Source of the DNA: Pseudomonas frederiksbergensis
GTDB taxonomy: Bacteria > Pseudomonadota > Gammaproteobacteria > Pseudomonadales > Pseudomonadaceae
Assembly (NCBI RefSeq): GCF_035751725.1
Contig: NZ_CP142104.1
Location: 3,596,001-3,660,000 of the forward strand
Length of the DNA stretch: 64,000 bases
Reading direction: 5' to 3'
Shown: positions 49,538 to 59,530 of the stretch, in pieces
Layout of the letters: every line of letters begins with the position of its first letter
Position numbering within the stretch: the stretch's first letter is position 1
The notes under the pieces: model-generated
Seen by the model: the letters and a program-made list of their open reading frames with translations, nothing else
What the model was told of the DNA's origin: nothing
Database searches by the model: none
Translations under genes and position numbers: made by a program

Positions 49538-52500
49538 TCAGTTACGGCGTGACGGCCCTGGTTGAGGCGACTGATTACCGGATGGCTCCGTCCCAGCGGC
49601 GACGTTCTGCAAGTCACTGATCTCTGTTCGCGTCAGTTCCACCAGTTTCTGAGTGCGCAAGGCATCGATCGCTCTGCCCTGCGCAGTGAGTTGCAGGTTG
49701 TATTGCTCCGTATCGACCGTGCCCTCGGCCCTGCGGTCCTCCAATTCATCCAAAAGCTCATGGCGCCTATTGGCAACGGCTTCGTTGATGTGGCTCATCT
49801 GTTCTGGATATCGCTCCTGAAGGTAGGTCGTCCAATAATCACGGGATGCCATGCTCACCAACAGCGCATCAGTGCGCTCTGCCTCGAGAATCGAGGCGCG
49901 CGTGCGCACTGCTCGCTCTCCACTGATCGGGGCGCCGAATGCCATGTGCGTAGGCTGCCCCGGCAAGTCGATGCCATCGCCCCATCCGCTCGTCAGCCCT
50001 ATGCGATAGCGCAGGCGTATCTCTGCCCGATCCCTGCCCTGGCCAGCCGCTTCGGCCACCGTCTCGACCCTTTCCAGCCGGAACAATTGCCGCGACAAGC
50101 GCAGCAACGCCTGGCCCCGGAGGATCGGGCGATCCAGCGGAATGTCACGCAAGGCCTGAAAGACAAACACACGCACTTCCAGCTCGCTGAACGTCAGGAT
50201 GCGGCCATCGATGCACGTACCGTGGGTTTCGGCTTCACGAAACAACAACTGCCGCAACTCGCTGTTTTCGCTGGCCGCCTCCATGACGTTCCAGACCCGC
50301 TGCGTCAGCTCCACGCGGGCATACCTGTAATCGAACGAGTCGCGTAACAACGCTATCAGTTGAAAGAACCGTTCGTGATCGTTTTCTTCGGCCAATAGCG
50401 ACCAGATCCTGCTCCGGGCTGCAATCTGTTCACTGCTTGAACCGATCAGCCATGGCTCCAACGCCTCGGCCGATGTGTCGCCCGAAGGATCGAGAAGAGG
50501 CTCGACCGGAGCGACAGCGCCATGAGGATCGTCATGCACGTTGCCCCCTATCCCCTCATCGGAGCCATCATCAAAGTCCGAAAGATCGCCTTGCGGCGCG
50601 TCAAACATGGCAATCAAGCTATCGATATCGTCTCGTGAAAAACCCATGACCTCTTCGTGGTCATTCAGCTCAAGGTAGTCCCTGAGTTCATGAAACGCCT
50701 CGAGCGACAGGTTCTCGTTGTCACTCAGGTCGATTCCCTCCACGAGCATCTCGTGATTGCCATCCAGCAGCCCCGGCGGGAGATCCGTGAGCTCGTTGCC
50801 ACTCAAGTTCAGCACCCCCAGCTCTCGCGCCTCCATTAGACGGCTAGGCCAGTGTTCCAACTCGTTATAGCTAAGATCCAAAGCCTCGATCTGACCAAAA
50901 TCCGGAGGATCGAAGGTGACCAGTCTATTGATGCAAAGGTTAAGCGAACGCAGACGCCCATTGGTCAACAGCGGGTAAACAGCCGCAGGCGGCAAGCGGT
51001 TATAACCGAATCCCAGGTGCTCCAATTGCTCCATGCGCAAGACCGCGCGGGGTATGCCGCTCAACTCATTGCCGCCCAGGTCCAATCGGTTCAAATGGTG
51101 GAAAGACGCTAAGAAACCGTTAGAACCTTGTTCGGTTAACAAGATCCCCGATAGCTCCAGCGTCGTCACGCCGGCAAACGGCACACCGAGCTCAGGCAGG
51201 TCGCCCAATTGCAAGCCATGCAGATTGAGGGTTTGCCCGGTTCCGTCGTCGCGTACCAGCCCTTCCTGCCAAACCTCGCGAATGCTCTTGGCCGCAAGGG
51301 CGCGGCTTTGCGCCGACACGAGGCCCCTGGGTGTTCGTACTTCGCGGGTAAAAAGCCAGTCATTCAAGCGCCGAGTCAGCGAGACACACGATTGATGCCA
51401 TTGACTGATCTGGTCGTCGATTTGCGCCTCGGTCATACCGTTTTCGCGCCATTGTCCGAGCTTCTGCGCTGCGGCTTCCTGCGTCAGGATCGGATCCAGC
51501 CGCTGCAGGCGAAGCTCGCGCCCGGCGTCGCCGTCCGGCACTGCCGATCGGTCGGGGAGCGGTAGCAGAAACTGAGCGATCGACCCGCTGGTTTCTGTCG
51601 GCGGAAATTGATCCGGCACAGGCTCCCTGGCAAATCGAGCCAATGCGCCATGGGGAAGCCCTCTTGCCTCTTCGACTCGCTGATGTGCCGCACGCAAGGC
51701 TGCCTCGCCCTCAGGGGTGAAGCGGTTGCCGGCCAAATTTGTCTTCAACAGGACGTCATCATTGGACAGTACTGTTGGCGCAAGCGACTGTATCTGATTG
51801 TCCCGCAAATCCAGCCAGGACAGTTGCGGCAGGTGCTCGGCGCCGGTTGGCCACACCTGCAACCGGGTGGCGTTGAGGTTCAGCGCCTTGAGCCGGGTCA
51901 GGGCACTGACATCAAGGGTCTCGAGCGGGTTGTTCGCCAGATTCAACTGTTCGAGCTGCGTCAAGCCATTGAATTGCGCCTGGACATCGGGATTGACGAT
52001 GAGCCTGTTGTTGCTCAGGTCCAGTTGCGTCAAGGCCGGTAAATCTTCAGCGGCAAAAGGCAATTCGGCGAAGCCATTACCGCTGACGTCCAATGTTCGT
52101 GCGCCGCTGAATGCCCTGAAAAAACTGCGCGCTTGCTCGGGGGAAACATCCAGCGATCCCAGGCGCATCGTCCGTACATGGGCAAAACTGGCTGCCGGTA
52201 ACACCGGGAGTTTTGTGAATGTCTGACCGACAAGACTCGAACCGGGGGAAGGCAGTTCAAACCGGGAGATGTCAGTCGTCGGCAAGCCAAGACGCTGTCG
52301 AACAGCGCCACGCCAGTTGTCCAGCAATGCTCGAAGCAAGGCACCGCCCCCCTCCCAGCGCGGTGATGAAAGCGTGGCCTCTGGAAGTCGTCCCGGTACC
52401 ATCGGCTCGAAGAACTGCGCGAAAATTCCATCGTGTTCCGCCCGGATTGCTTCCACCGCGGCAAACCGTTCCTGAGGGGTATTTGAAGCGCTGTCGAATC

Positions 52501-55500
52501 GACCGGGCAGGCGCGCGAAGGACTCGGGCTCCCCGACCAACAAGCGCAATTGCCCGCGACAGTACTCGTCGAGCATGTGGTTCAGATCAACCAAATGGCC
52601 GAGCTCACCACTATAGCCGCTGACGTAACGGTAGGCGCGCCCAAACACCTCGGGCGCTAGCGCTGACCAATTCAGCGACATGCCAGCCCACAATCTTTCG
52701 TGCCCTTGGAATATCGCGTCAGGCAGCGTGCGTATTGATGTGCGCGTCAGGTCCAGGCGTTCCAACCGGGGAAGACGTTGTAGGTAATCCGGCCACAGCA
52801 ACAGTGCCCGAGGCGCCTCGATTTTCAAGGTTCGCAAGCGGTGCAGCGGCGTCAGGTCAAGATGATGCAGGACGGCCGGATCGAAACCCGAGTAATCGAT
52901 GTGCAACGCCTCCAGCGACGTCAGCGCAATAAGCCTTTGCGCAAAACTCTCTGCCAGTGAGTGGGCTGCGGTGCAAAACCGCAAGTCGGTCAGTCCTGGC
53001 ATCTGGCTCACCGCGTGCGGCAAGGTAGTCAACGGTTGTTGCCCGAGGGACAGATCGATGAATCCGGATTCCTGAACGCCAATCGATAATTTCCTGACTC
53101 CGGGAAAAAGCGTCAGGAAGGCATCCGCATTGGCGTCTGTCAGGCCGCTGCCAATCACCGAAAGCTCACGCACGTGGGCAAAATTTGCCGTAATTGGCGG
53201 CAATGGCACCTCGGAGCAAAGCATTAGCCGCGCGCCCTCGGGAGATGTTTCCGCGAACGGGCGATCGCGCCAAGCCTCCCTGAGTGCCTGCGCAAATCGA
53301 TGTTTGTGAACGTCAGCCGGGCTCGCCGCCGCTCCCACCCATTGTTCGAGCGTGCTATCGAGCGCCTCCCATTCACGCTGGCGCGTTTGCAACTCCATAT
53401 AGATTTGCTGTTCTGTCCTGCCCCGTTGTTGCCTGATAAACGCCTCGGCTTGCTGTTCGCCGGGATAAAGAGCCTCCACCCGCGCTTCGATGGAAGGATG
53501 CATTCCCCTGCCCCGGCCGCTGGCGTAATACCCCTTGAGCGTGGCGCTCACTCGAACCGGGGGGTTGAAGCGTTTGGCGCGGGGTTCAAGCAGCGGTGTC
53601 ATATCCCTGTGGTGCAGATCGGCGTAATCGATGATCATGCGCTGCAACTGGGCGCCTTGCCCTTCCGACAGCCCCAGCCCAGAACGCACATCATCGGGCA
53701 ACGCATGCAGGATCGAATCGTAGAAATCGCCGCCCTGCCGAACCCCGCTATTGAGGGCTTCCCCACGCGCATCGAGTGCCTGATAGTCGGGGCCGTTCTT
53801 GATCAAGTATTTTTTTTGTGGCGCACGCGTGTCGCCGATGCTGTCCAGCAGTGCCCCCGCGTCGCTTCCCTCGCGCACTTCCAGACGCAGCGTGTCCGGC
53901 CATCCCGGCAATCTTTCCAGGGCATGCAATGCCAGGCGCCGGCTGTCAGCCGAAGCCATGTTGGTGCTGCGTAATCCCGCATACGCCCGAACCTGGCGCC
54001 CTTGGCGTGCATACCAGCGAGCCTCTTCGAGCATGTTCAACGGCGCGCGGCGCCTCGCGCCAAGACGGGCCAGATCTGCAGCGCTACCGTGGGCGATGAC
54101 CTCCTCGGCCGCCGCCTCGCTAAGGCCAGGACACTCACGTTGCAGAATCCTGATCCGAGCGTCCACGGGGTCCGCGCCCTTATAAAGGCTTTCAAAGATC
54201 TGCTGCCGGGTAACCTCTCCCGGTCTTGCTGCGCCTTGCCACTGGTCAATCATCCGGCCTGCTTGCGCATCCGCCTTGAACAGGCGCATCGCATCCCTCA
54301 GCTCAGGAGGCGGCGTCGTACGGTCCATGTGCGTTTTGCGTAGCGTGTCGTCGCTGACACCGCTGATATCGGCGAGGCTGAGCAGCACCTCATCGGAAAA
54401 CGCTGCGGTTTCATGACCCATGCGCCGCAGCAGCGTCAGGCGATCCCAGGCCATCGGCCGCTCCAGCGAATGCCGCCAGGCTCCGCTGCCGTTATGCAGG
54501 AGGATGGGCTGATAAGCCGACTTGTCCGTCGGATGTTTGATGCGCCATTTGTGTATCGACGCATCGAAAGACTGCTCATAGAGTTTTCCCCCCAGGCGGA
54601 TGTAGGTCTTTGCATCCACCTCGTATTGCCCCAGCGCGTTTGGAGTGCTCGCATCGGTGAGGGTTACGCTGCTTTCATAGCGACTCAGATCCGGCCGCCA
54701 CAGGCGAGTTTTGCCATCAGGCAAGGTCACCGGCTCCAGGCGCTCGATCAGGGGTTCAGGCTTGACCGCAGCCATCTTGCCGAGCCCGGCCCCCACACCG
54801 GCCATCACGCCCATCACTGCGAGGTTTTCCGCGATATCGATCAAGTGCCCCCTGGCTGCCCGTTTGTCACCCTCCCCCCACTCGACTGCTCCTTCAAGGG
54901 TTTCGTACAACAACTGGCCCGCCATGATCACCATCATGGCCTCGCCTAGCACTGGAACGAACATGGACAACATGTTCACCGCAGACAGGCCTATCTGCAG
55001 CAGGTTGGCCAGTTTTTCCTGCCTTGCCTTGGCGTCGATGTCCGCCGTAGGGACCGCATGACTGCGCGCATCGGCGAGGATTTTTTCACGGTGCCGATCG
55101 TAGAGGTACTGCCACGGATCCAGGTTATCGGCCCATAACGACCGGCCTTTTTGGGGAAGTGTCGAAGCGGCGATGTAAGGATCAGGTTCGCGCCTCGCCT
55201 TTGTAGGGTCGGGCGGCAGTCCTGGAAAATGGATCATCAGTGAAGGAGGAACGATAGGTTCGATTACGCCCAGCCACGGCGCAGGCAATTGAATGCTGGA
55301 TATGCCGGCCTCTTGCTGGACAAATCGGCTGAAATAATAAGGCCGCTTGTCATAGGCCATGAATTGACTGAAAAAGCGCTGATAAGGGGTCGGACCGCTG
55401 CCCTGCGATTGCTCGGTATCAGGCGTGGTGAGCAATTGCCTGAAGCGCGTTTCCAGCTGGTCGCCGTTGTAACGCTTCAGCGGATGCTTCGGGTCATGGG

Positions 55501-56419
55501 GAATATAGAGAATCATTTCATCGCTGTAGCGATGCATTTCACAGATCGAGAACGCGACACAACCCACCAGTCTTTGCTTCATCAGGGACATGTCTTCGAA
55601 CCAGACCGGCTTGCCGCCCAGCAGAGGGCTATTTTCACCCTGGATGACCGAGACAATCATCGCGTGGTCTCCTGGCTCGATATCCCCTGCCAACAGCGCT
55701 TGTTCGGCTGCGGCCCTCAACGCGGCTTTCTGGCTGGCAATGAAGTGCTGACGAAGGATTGTTTCGGCCGTGGCGTCCGCCGGGTAGAAAAAAGACTTGA
55801 GATAGGCTTGGTACTTCGCACCGATATCCAGGGTGCGGCACAAGCTGAGGAACTGACCGACCGACAAGTCCAACGCCACGGGCACGTCAATGCCAGGTGC
55901 GTCCGTCGTTACCATGAATCCTGACGTTTCATGATAGGCACCCTGCTCGCACTCCCAGCTTTCGAAGTTGTGCAACGCCACCTGCAGCAGGGGTAACTTA
56001 AACAGTTCGAACGAAGAAATTTCTACCTTGACCACGGTTATTTCAAGTGGCCGGATAAGCCGTAGCAGCGTCTTGTCGACATCCACCTCCAGCTTGAACT
56101 GATCTTTCAATGCGCGGATCAACAGCGGCCTGGCAAACGTGTCGATGTCCAGAAACGACGACAGGGTTTTGTCCAGTTGGTTTTGAGCCCCGGCACTGTT
56201 TTTGAAACAGTCATCCAGGACCTTTCGCTGCTCTGGCGAAGCGTCCGCGTACCAGGTCGGCATCTGCGTTGCGACGTGCTTGAGCGCCTGCCTGCGTTGT
56301 GTCGACGCGTCGATGAGCCATGCAGGCATGGCAGCTTCCAGAAAGTCCGCGTGCAGACTTTCCGTGGCCCGTGGCATTGGCTGTATTTTTTTTCCGCGCT
56401 GTGTGGAATTCGGTGGCAT
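49538..56419 (-). CDS. giant LRR protein with NEL-type E3 ubiquitin ligase domain
   Basis: A 2293-residue protein with AAGGAG before its ATG and no signal peptide. The N-terminal 640 residues resemble the dermonecrotic-toxin-like DUF6543 region found in large Pseudomonas LRR proteins. A hydrophobic stretch near 490-570 (FVPVLGEAMMVIMAGQLL) may cross membranes. Three leucine-rich blocks lie at about 1075-1245, 1410-1560 and 1745-1910 (for example LTQLDLSNNRL and IEALDLSYNELEHWP). The C-terminal 300 residues match NEL ligases (IpaH/SspH type), with the likely catalytic C2069 in HGTCIDGRILTFSELEVRVF. Such ligases ubiquitinate eukaryotic host proteins after delivery. The delivery route is unknown; no secretion genes are adjacent. 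Confidence 0.88.
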   Translation of the reverse strand: MPPNSTQRGKKIQPMPRATESLHADFLEAAMPAWLIDASTQRRQALKHVATQMPTWYADASPEQRKVLDDCFKNSAGAQNQLDKTLSSFLDIDTFARPLLIRALKDQFKLEVDVDKTLLRLIRPLEITVVKVEISSFELFKLPLLQVALHNFESWECEQGAYHETSGFMVTTDAPGIDVPVALDLSVGQFLSLCRTLDIGAKYQAYLKSFFYPADATAETILRQHFIASQKAALRAAAEQALLAGDIEPGDHAMIVSVIQGENSPLLGGKPVWFEDMSLMKQRLVGCVAFSICEMHRYSDEMILYIPHDPKHPLKRYNGDQLETRFRQLLTTPDTEQSQGSGPTPYQRFFSQFMAYDKRPYYFSRFVQQEAGISSIQLPAPWLGVIEPIVPPSLMIHFPGLPPDPTKARREPDPYIAASTLPQKGRSLWADNLDPWQYLYDRHREKILADARSHAVPTADIDAKARQEKLANLLQIGLSAVNMLSMFVPVLGEAMMVIMAGQLLYETLEGAVEWGEGDKRAARGHLIDIAENLAVMGVMAGVGAGLGKMAAVKPEPLIERLEPVTLPDGKTRLWRPDLSRYESSVTLTDASTPNALGQYEVDAKTYIRLGGKLYEQSFDASIHKWRIKHPTDKSAYQPILLHNGSGAWRHSLERPMAWDRLTLLRRMGHETAAFSDEVLLSLADISGVSDDTLRKTHMDRTTPPPELRDAMRLFKADAQAGRMIDQWQGAARPGEVTRQQIFESLYKGADPVDARIRILQRECPGLSEAAAEEVIAHGSAADLARLGARRRAPLNMLEEARWYARQGRQVRAYAGLRSTNMASADSRRLALHALERLPGWPDTLRLEVREGSDAGALLDSIGDTRAPQKKYLIKNGPDYQALDARGEALNSGVRQGGDFYDSILHALPDDVRSGLGLSEGQGAQLQRMIIDYADLHHRDMTPLLEPRAKRFNPPVRVSATLKGYYASGRGRGMHPSIEARVEALYPGEQQAEAFIRQQRGRTEQQIYMELQTRQREWEALDSTLEQWVGAAASPADVHKHRFAQALREAWRDRPFAETSPEGARLMLCSEVPLPPITANFAHVRELSVIGSGLTDANADAFLTLFPGVRKLSIGVQESGFIDLSLGQQPLTTLPHAVSQMPGLTDLRFCTAAHSLAESFAQRLIALTSLEALHIDYSGFDPAVLHHLDLTPLHRLRTLKIEAPRALLLWPDYLQRLPRLERLDLTRTSIRTLPDAIFQGHERLWAGMSLNWSALAPEVFGRAYRYVSGYSGELGHLVDLNHMLDEYCRGQLRLLVGEPESFARLPGRFDSASNTPQERFAAVEAIRAEHDGIFAQFFEPMVPGRLPEATLSSPRWEGGGALLRALLDNWRGAVRQRLGLPTTDISRFELPSPGSSLVGQTFTKLPVLPAASFAHVRTMRLGSLDVSPEQARSFFRAFSGARTLDVSGNGFAELPFAAEDLPALTQLDLSNNRLIVNPDVQAQFNGLTQLEQLNLANNPLETLDVSALTRLKALNLNATRLQVWPTGAEHLPQLSWLDLRDNQIQSLAPTVLSNDDVLLKTNLAGNRFTPEGEAALRAAHQRVEEARGLPHGALARFAREPVPDQFPPTETSGSIAQFLLPLPDRSAVPDGDAGRELRLQRLDPILTQEAAAQKLGQWRENGMTEAQIDDQISQWHQSCVSLTRRLNDWLFTREVRTPRGLVSAQSRALAAKSIREVWQEGLVRDDGTGQTLNLHGLQLGDLPELGVPFAGVTTLELSGILLTEQGSNGFLASFHHLNRLDLGGNELSGIPRAVLRMEQLEHLGFGYNRLPPAAVYPLLTNGRLRSLNLCINRLVTFDPPDFGQIEALDLSYNELEHWPSRLMEARELGVLNLSGNELTDLPPGLLDGNHEMLVEGIDLSDNENLSLEAFHELRDYLELNDHEEVMGFSRDDIDSLIAMFDAPQGDLSDFDDGSDEGIGGNVHDDPHGAVAPVEPLLDPSGDTSAEALEPWLIGSSSEQIAARSRIWSLLAEENDHERFFQLIALLRDSFDYRYARVELTQRVWNVMEAASENSELRQLLFREAETHGTCIDGRILTFSELEVRVFVFQALRDIPLDRPILRGQALLRLSRQLFRLERVETVAEAAGQGRDRAEIRLRYRIGLTSGWGDGIDLPGQPTHMAFGAPISGERAVRTRASILEAERTDALLVSMASRDYWTTYLQERYPEQMSHINEAVANRRHELLDELEDRRAEGTVDTEQYNLQLTAQGRAIDALRTQKLVELTRTEISDLQNVAAGTEPSGNQSPQPGPSRRN

Positions 56420-56590
56420 ACATCGCTCCTTTGAATGAAGCGACAGCAGACCCGTTCGACGAACCGCATGGGCGGTACTTAGTTATAGGCTGTTGGAAAA
56501 TGTTTAAAACGAAAGGCAAGAGCGATCAAACTCATCCACGAATGCGCAGTTTGACTATGCTTGGGGGGCATGACTTTCAGTGAGGGATTT

Positions 56591-56809
56591 ATGGACGATC
56601 CAGTCGACAACAAACCGCCAACGCTGTTGCAGATGATGCACAGCGTGCTGGCCGCCGCCTTTGGCGTGCAGAGCGGCAAGAACCGCGCCCGGGACTTTAC
56701 CCACGGCAAGCCGAGTCACTTCGTGATATTGGGCATCGCCTTCACGGTGATCTTCGCCTTGACGCTGTTTGGCATCGTCAAGCTGGTGGTGCACTTGGCG
56801 GGGTTGTAA
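56591..56809 (+). CDS. DUF2970 small membrane protein
   Basis: A 72-residue protein. It has the DUF2970 sequence TLLQMMHSVLAAAFGVQSGK followed by one C-terminal membrane helix (FVILGIAFTVIFALTLFGIV). The start at 56591 has GAGGG upstream; a frame opening at 56561 is unlikely. Its function is unknown, but the family is widely conserved in gammaproteobacteria. Confidence 0.85.
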   Translation: MDDPVDNKPPTLLQMMHSVLAAAFGVQSGKNRARDFTHGKPSHFVILGIAFTVIFALTLFGIVKLVVHLAGL

Positions 56810-56832
56810 CGCTTTTTACCTGCGACACAACC

Positions 56833-56860
56833 TTGTGGGAGCGAGCTAGCCCGCCCCCAC
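56833..56860. repeat. degenerate REP
   Basis: TTGTGGGAGCGAGCTAGCCC followed by GCCCCCAC is a decayed single REP after the DUF2970 gene. Confidence 0.5.
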
Positions 56861-56884
56861 ATCGGGTATTGCGTTGACGACAAA

Positions 56885-56998
56885 TTATTGGTGACTGACC
56901 CAGAACACCGCCGTGCCCACCACCAGGATAATCAGGAACAAAATGGCCCAGGCATCAACAGTGCTGTCGCTTTTCCTTGCTTTGGTCGGATTGCTCAT
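56885..56998 (-). CDS. 37-residue single-helix membrane peptide
   Basis: An ATG at 56998 with AGAGGCG upstream opens a frame of 37 codons. The peptide has a charged head MSNPTKARKSDSTVDAW, one hydrophobic helix AILFLIILVVGTAVFW and the end VSHQ. It is convergent with the DUF2970 gene and divergent from cysI. The ribosome site, one clean helix and closed short frame support a real small protein; function unknown. Confidence 0.6.
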   Translation of the reverse strand: MSNPTKARKSDSTVDAWAILFLIILVVGTAVFWVSHQ

Positions 56999-57289
56999 TG
57001 CATCGCCTCTTGTCGGTTTTGTAGGTGATTGCATAGGGACTCGTCCACAGTTAAGACGATGATTGCCCGCACGACAAATGTGGGTTAGGCAATAATCAAT
57101 CTCATTAGTCGATTTGGTTCTTTACATATACTCAAACATCACTTTTGCGCATAACCCAAAACAGGTATCTTGCACCGGCTCCCCTAGGAGTGCGCGGCCG
57201 TGCGCGCAGAATTGCCGAGGCAGAACCCGATTCCAGCGAGCCAACATGCAGCTGTTTCTGATCGGCCCAAGCCTGAGACCGAGACTTAT
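56999..57289. other. intergenic region upstream of cysI
   Basis: About 290 bp, AT-rich at 57085-57145, between the divergent 37-residue gene and cysI. It must hold the cysI promoter and probably CysB sites, but no site could be assigned with confidence. No gene is seen apart from an unsupported upstream extension of the cysI frame. Confidence 0.4.
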
Positions 57290-58948
57290 ATGTACGTATA
57301 TGACGAGTACGATCAGCGGATCATCGAGGACCGCGTCAAGCAGTTCCGTGATCAGACCCGACGCTATCTGGCAGGCGAGCTGAGCGAAGAAGAGTTCCGC
57401 CCTCTGCGCTTGCAGAATGGCCTGTATATCCAGCGCTTCGCGCCGATGCTGCGCGTGGCCGTGCCTTATGGCCAACTGACCTCGCGCCAGGTGCGCAAGC
57501 TGGCCCAGATTGCCCGCGACTATGACAAGGGCTACGCCCACATCAGTACCCGGCAGAACGTCCAGTACAACTGGCCGGCCCTGGAAGATGTCCCTGAGAT
57601 CCTGGCCGAACTGGCCACCGTGCAGATGCACGCGATTCAGACCAGCGGCAACTGCCTGCGCAACGTCACCACCGACCAGTTTGCCGGCGTCGCGGCCGAC
57701 GAGCTGATCGATCCACGTCCATGGTGCGAAATCGTTCGTCAATGGACGACGTTCCACCCCGAATTTGCCTATCTGCCGCGCAAGTTCAAGATCGCCATCA
57801 ACGGATCGAGCTCGGACCGCGCGGCCATCGAAGTCCATGACATCGGCCTGGAGACGGTCTACAACGCCGCCGGCGAGCTGGGCTTCCGTGTGCTGGTGGG
57901 CGGCGGCCTGGGCCGTACACCGGTGGTCGGCGCGTTCATCAACGAATTCCTGCCGTGGCAGGACTTGCTCAGTTACCTCGACGCCATCCTGCGGGTGTAC
58001 AACCGTTATGGCCGTCGCGACAACAAGTACAAGGCGCGGATCAAGATTCTGGTCAAGGCCCTGACGCCTGAAGTGTTCGCCGAGAAGGTCGAGGCCGAGA
58101 TGGTCCACCTGCGTGGCGGCCAGACCACCCTGACCGAAGCCGAAGTGCATCGTGTCGCCAAGCACTTCGTCGATCCAGCCTATAAGGCCCTGGACAACCA
58201 GGACGGCGAACTGGCTGCCCTCGACAAGGAACACCCGGGTTTCGCCCGCTGGCGTACTCGCAACACCCTCAAGCACAAGAAGCCGGGCTACGTTGCGGTG
58301 ACCCTGTCGCTGAAACCAACCGGCGTTGCGCCTGGCGACATCACCGACAAGCAACTGGACGCCGTGGCCGACCTGGCCGAGCGCTACAGCTTCGGCCAAC
58401 TGCGCACTTCCCACGAGCAGAACATCATCCTGGCGGACGTTGAACAGAGCCAGTTGTTCACCCTGTGGGGCGAGCTGCGCGAACAAGGCTTTGCCACGCC
58501 GAACATCGGCCTGCTGACCGACATGATCTGCTGCCCGGGTGGCGACTTCTGCTCCCTGGCGAACGCCAAGTCGATCCCGATCGCCGAATCGATCCAGCGC
58601 CGTTTCGACGACTTGGACTACCTGTTCGACATCGGCGAACTGGACCTGAACATTTCCGGGTGCATGAACGCCTGTGGCCACCACCACGTCGGCCACATCG
58701 GCATCCTCGGCGTGGACAAGAAAGGCGAAGAGTTCTACCAGGTCTCCCTCGGCGGCAGCGGCAGCCGCGACGCCAGCCTGGGCAAGATCCTCGGCCCATC
58801 GTTTGCCCAGGATGACATGCCGGACGTGATCGAGAAGCTGATCGACGTGTACATCGAACAACGTACCGAAGACGAGCGTTTCATCGACACTTATCAACGT
58901 ATCGGCATCGACCTCTTCAAGGAACGCGTCTATGCAGCGAATCATTAA
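57290..58948 (+). CDS. cysI: nitrite/sulfite reductase haemoprotein
   Basis: A 552-residue sirohaem/4Fe-4S enzyme. It starts at MYVYDEYDQRIIEDRV, matching P. aeruginosa CysI in start and length. Sirohaem-side motifs include HISTRQNVQYNWPALEDVP and TSGNCLRNVTTDQFAG. The cluster cysteines lie in MICCPGGDFCSLANAK and NISGCMNACGHHHVGHIGI. It reduces sulfite to sulfide for cysteine synthesis. The DUF934 partner gene overlaps its 3' end by 17 bp. Confidence 0.94.
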   Translation: MYVYDEYDQRIIEDRVKQFRDQTRRYLAGELSEEEFRPLRLQNGLYIQRFAPMLRVAVPYGQLTSRQVRKLAQIARDYDKGYAHISTRQNVQYNWPALEDVPEILAELATVQMHAIQTSGNCLRNVTTDQFAGVAADELIDPRPWCEIVRQWTTFHPEFAYLPRKFKIAINGSSSDRAAIEVHDIGLETVYNAAGELGFRVLVGGGLGRTPVVGAFINEFLPWQDLLSYLDAILRVYNRYGRRDNKYKARIKILVKALTPEVFAEKVEAEMVHLRGGQTTLTEAEVHRVAKHFVDPAYKALDNQDGELAALDKEHPGFARWRTRNTLKHKKPGYVAVTLSLKPTGVAPGDITDKQLDAVADLAERYSFGQLRTSHEQNIILADVEQSQLFTLWGELREQGFATPNIGLLTDMICCPGGDFCSLANAKSIPIAESIQRRFDDLDYLFDIGELDLNISGCMNACGHHHVGHIGILGVDKKGEEFYQVSLGGSGSRDASLGKILGPSFAQDDMPDVIEKLIDVYIEQRTEDERFIDTYQRIGIDLFKERVYAANH

Positions 58949-59426
58949 GAACAACGAAGTCATCGACGAGACCTGGCACCTGCTGCCCAAGGACGCGACT
59001 CTCGATGGCATTTCCAACTGCGACGATCTGATCGTGCCCCTGGCCCTCTGGCGCGATCACGCCCACGCCCTCAAGGCCCGCGACGGCGGCCTGGGTGTGT
59101 GGCTGGACGCCGACGAGGAAGCGGAAGAAATCGGTGATGACGCCAACCAGCTCCAAGTCATCGCCCTGAACTTCCCGGCCTTCACCGATGGGCGCAGCTA
59201 CTCCAATGCCCGCCTGTTGCGTGAACGCTATGGTTTCAAGGGTGAATTGCGCGCCATTGGCGACGTGCTGCGCGACCAGTTGTTCTACATGCGCCGTTGC
59301 GGGTTCGACGCCTTTGCCCTGCGTGCCGACAAGGACCCGTACGAAGCCCTTGAAAGCCTCAAGGATTTCTCGGTGACTTATCAGGCCGCCACTGACGAGC
59401 CGCTGCCGCTGTTTCGTCGTCGCTGA
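58932..59426 (+). CDS. DUF934 protein associated with sulfite reductase
   Basis: A 164-residue acidic protein with DUF934 landmarks FPAFTDGRSYSNARLLRERY and GDVLRDQLFYMRRCGFDAFA. The family is regularly encoded with CysI and is thought to assist sulfite reduction, though its biochemistry is unresolved. The ATG lies 17 bp inside the cysI 3' end, with AAGGAA upstream. A strong terminator follows. Confidence 0.92.
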   Translation: MQRIIKNNEVIDETWHLLPKDATLDGISNCDDLIVPLALWRDHAHALKARDGGLGVWLDADEEAEEIGDDANQLQVIALNFPAFTDGRSYSNARLLRERYGFKGELRAIGDVLRDQLFYMRRCGFDAFALRADKDPYEALESLKDFSVTYQAATDEPLPLFRRR

Positions 59427-59439
59427 AACCTGATGCATG

Positions 59440-59479
59440 AAAAAGCCCTGGACCGGGTGACCGGTCCAGGGCTTTTTTT
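59440..59479 (+). terminator. Rho-independent terminator of cysI-DUF934 operon
   Basis: AAAAAGCCCTGGACCGG and CCGGTCCAGGGCTTTTTTT form a long, near-perfect stem with a 7-T run. Confidence 0.92.
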
Positions 59480-59530
59480 GTGAGCAAGCCCACCTCGAAT
59501 CCATTGTGGGCGCCAGCACTTTCTGGCTAG

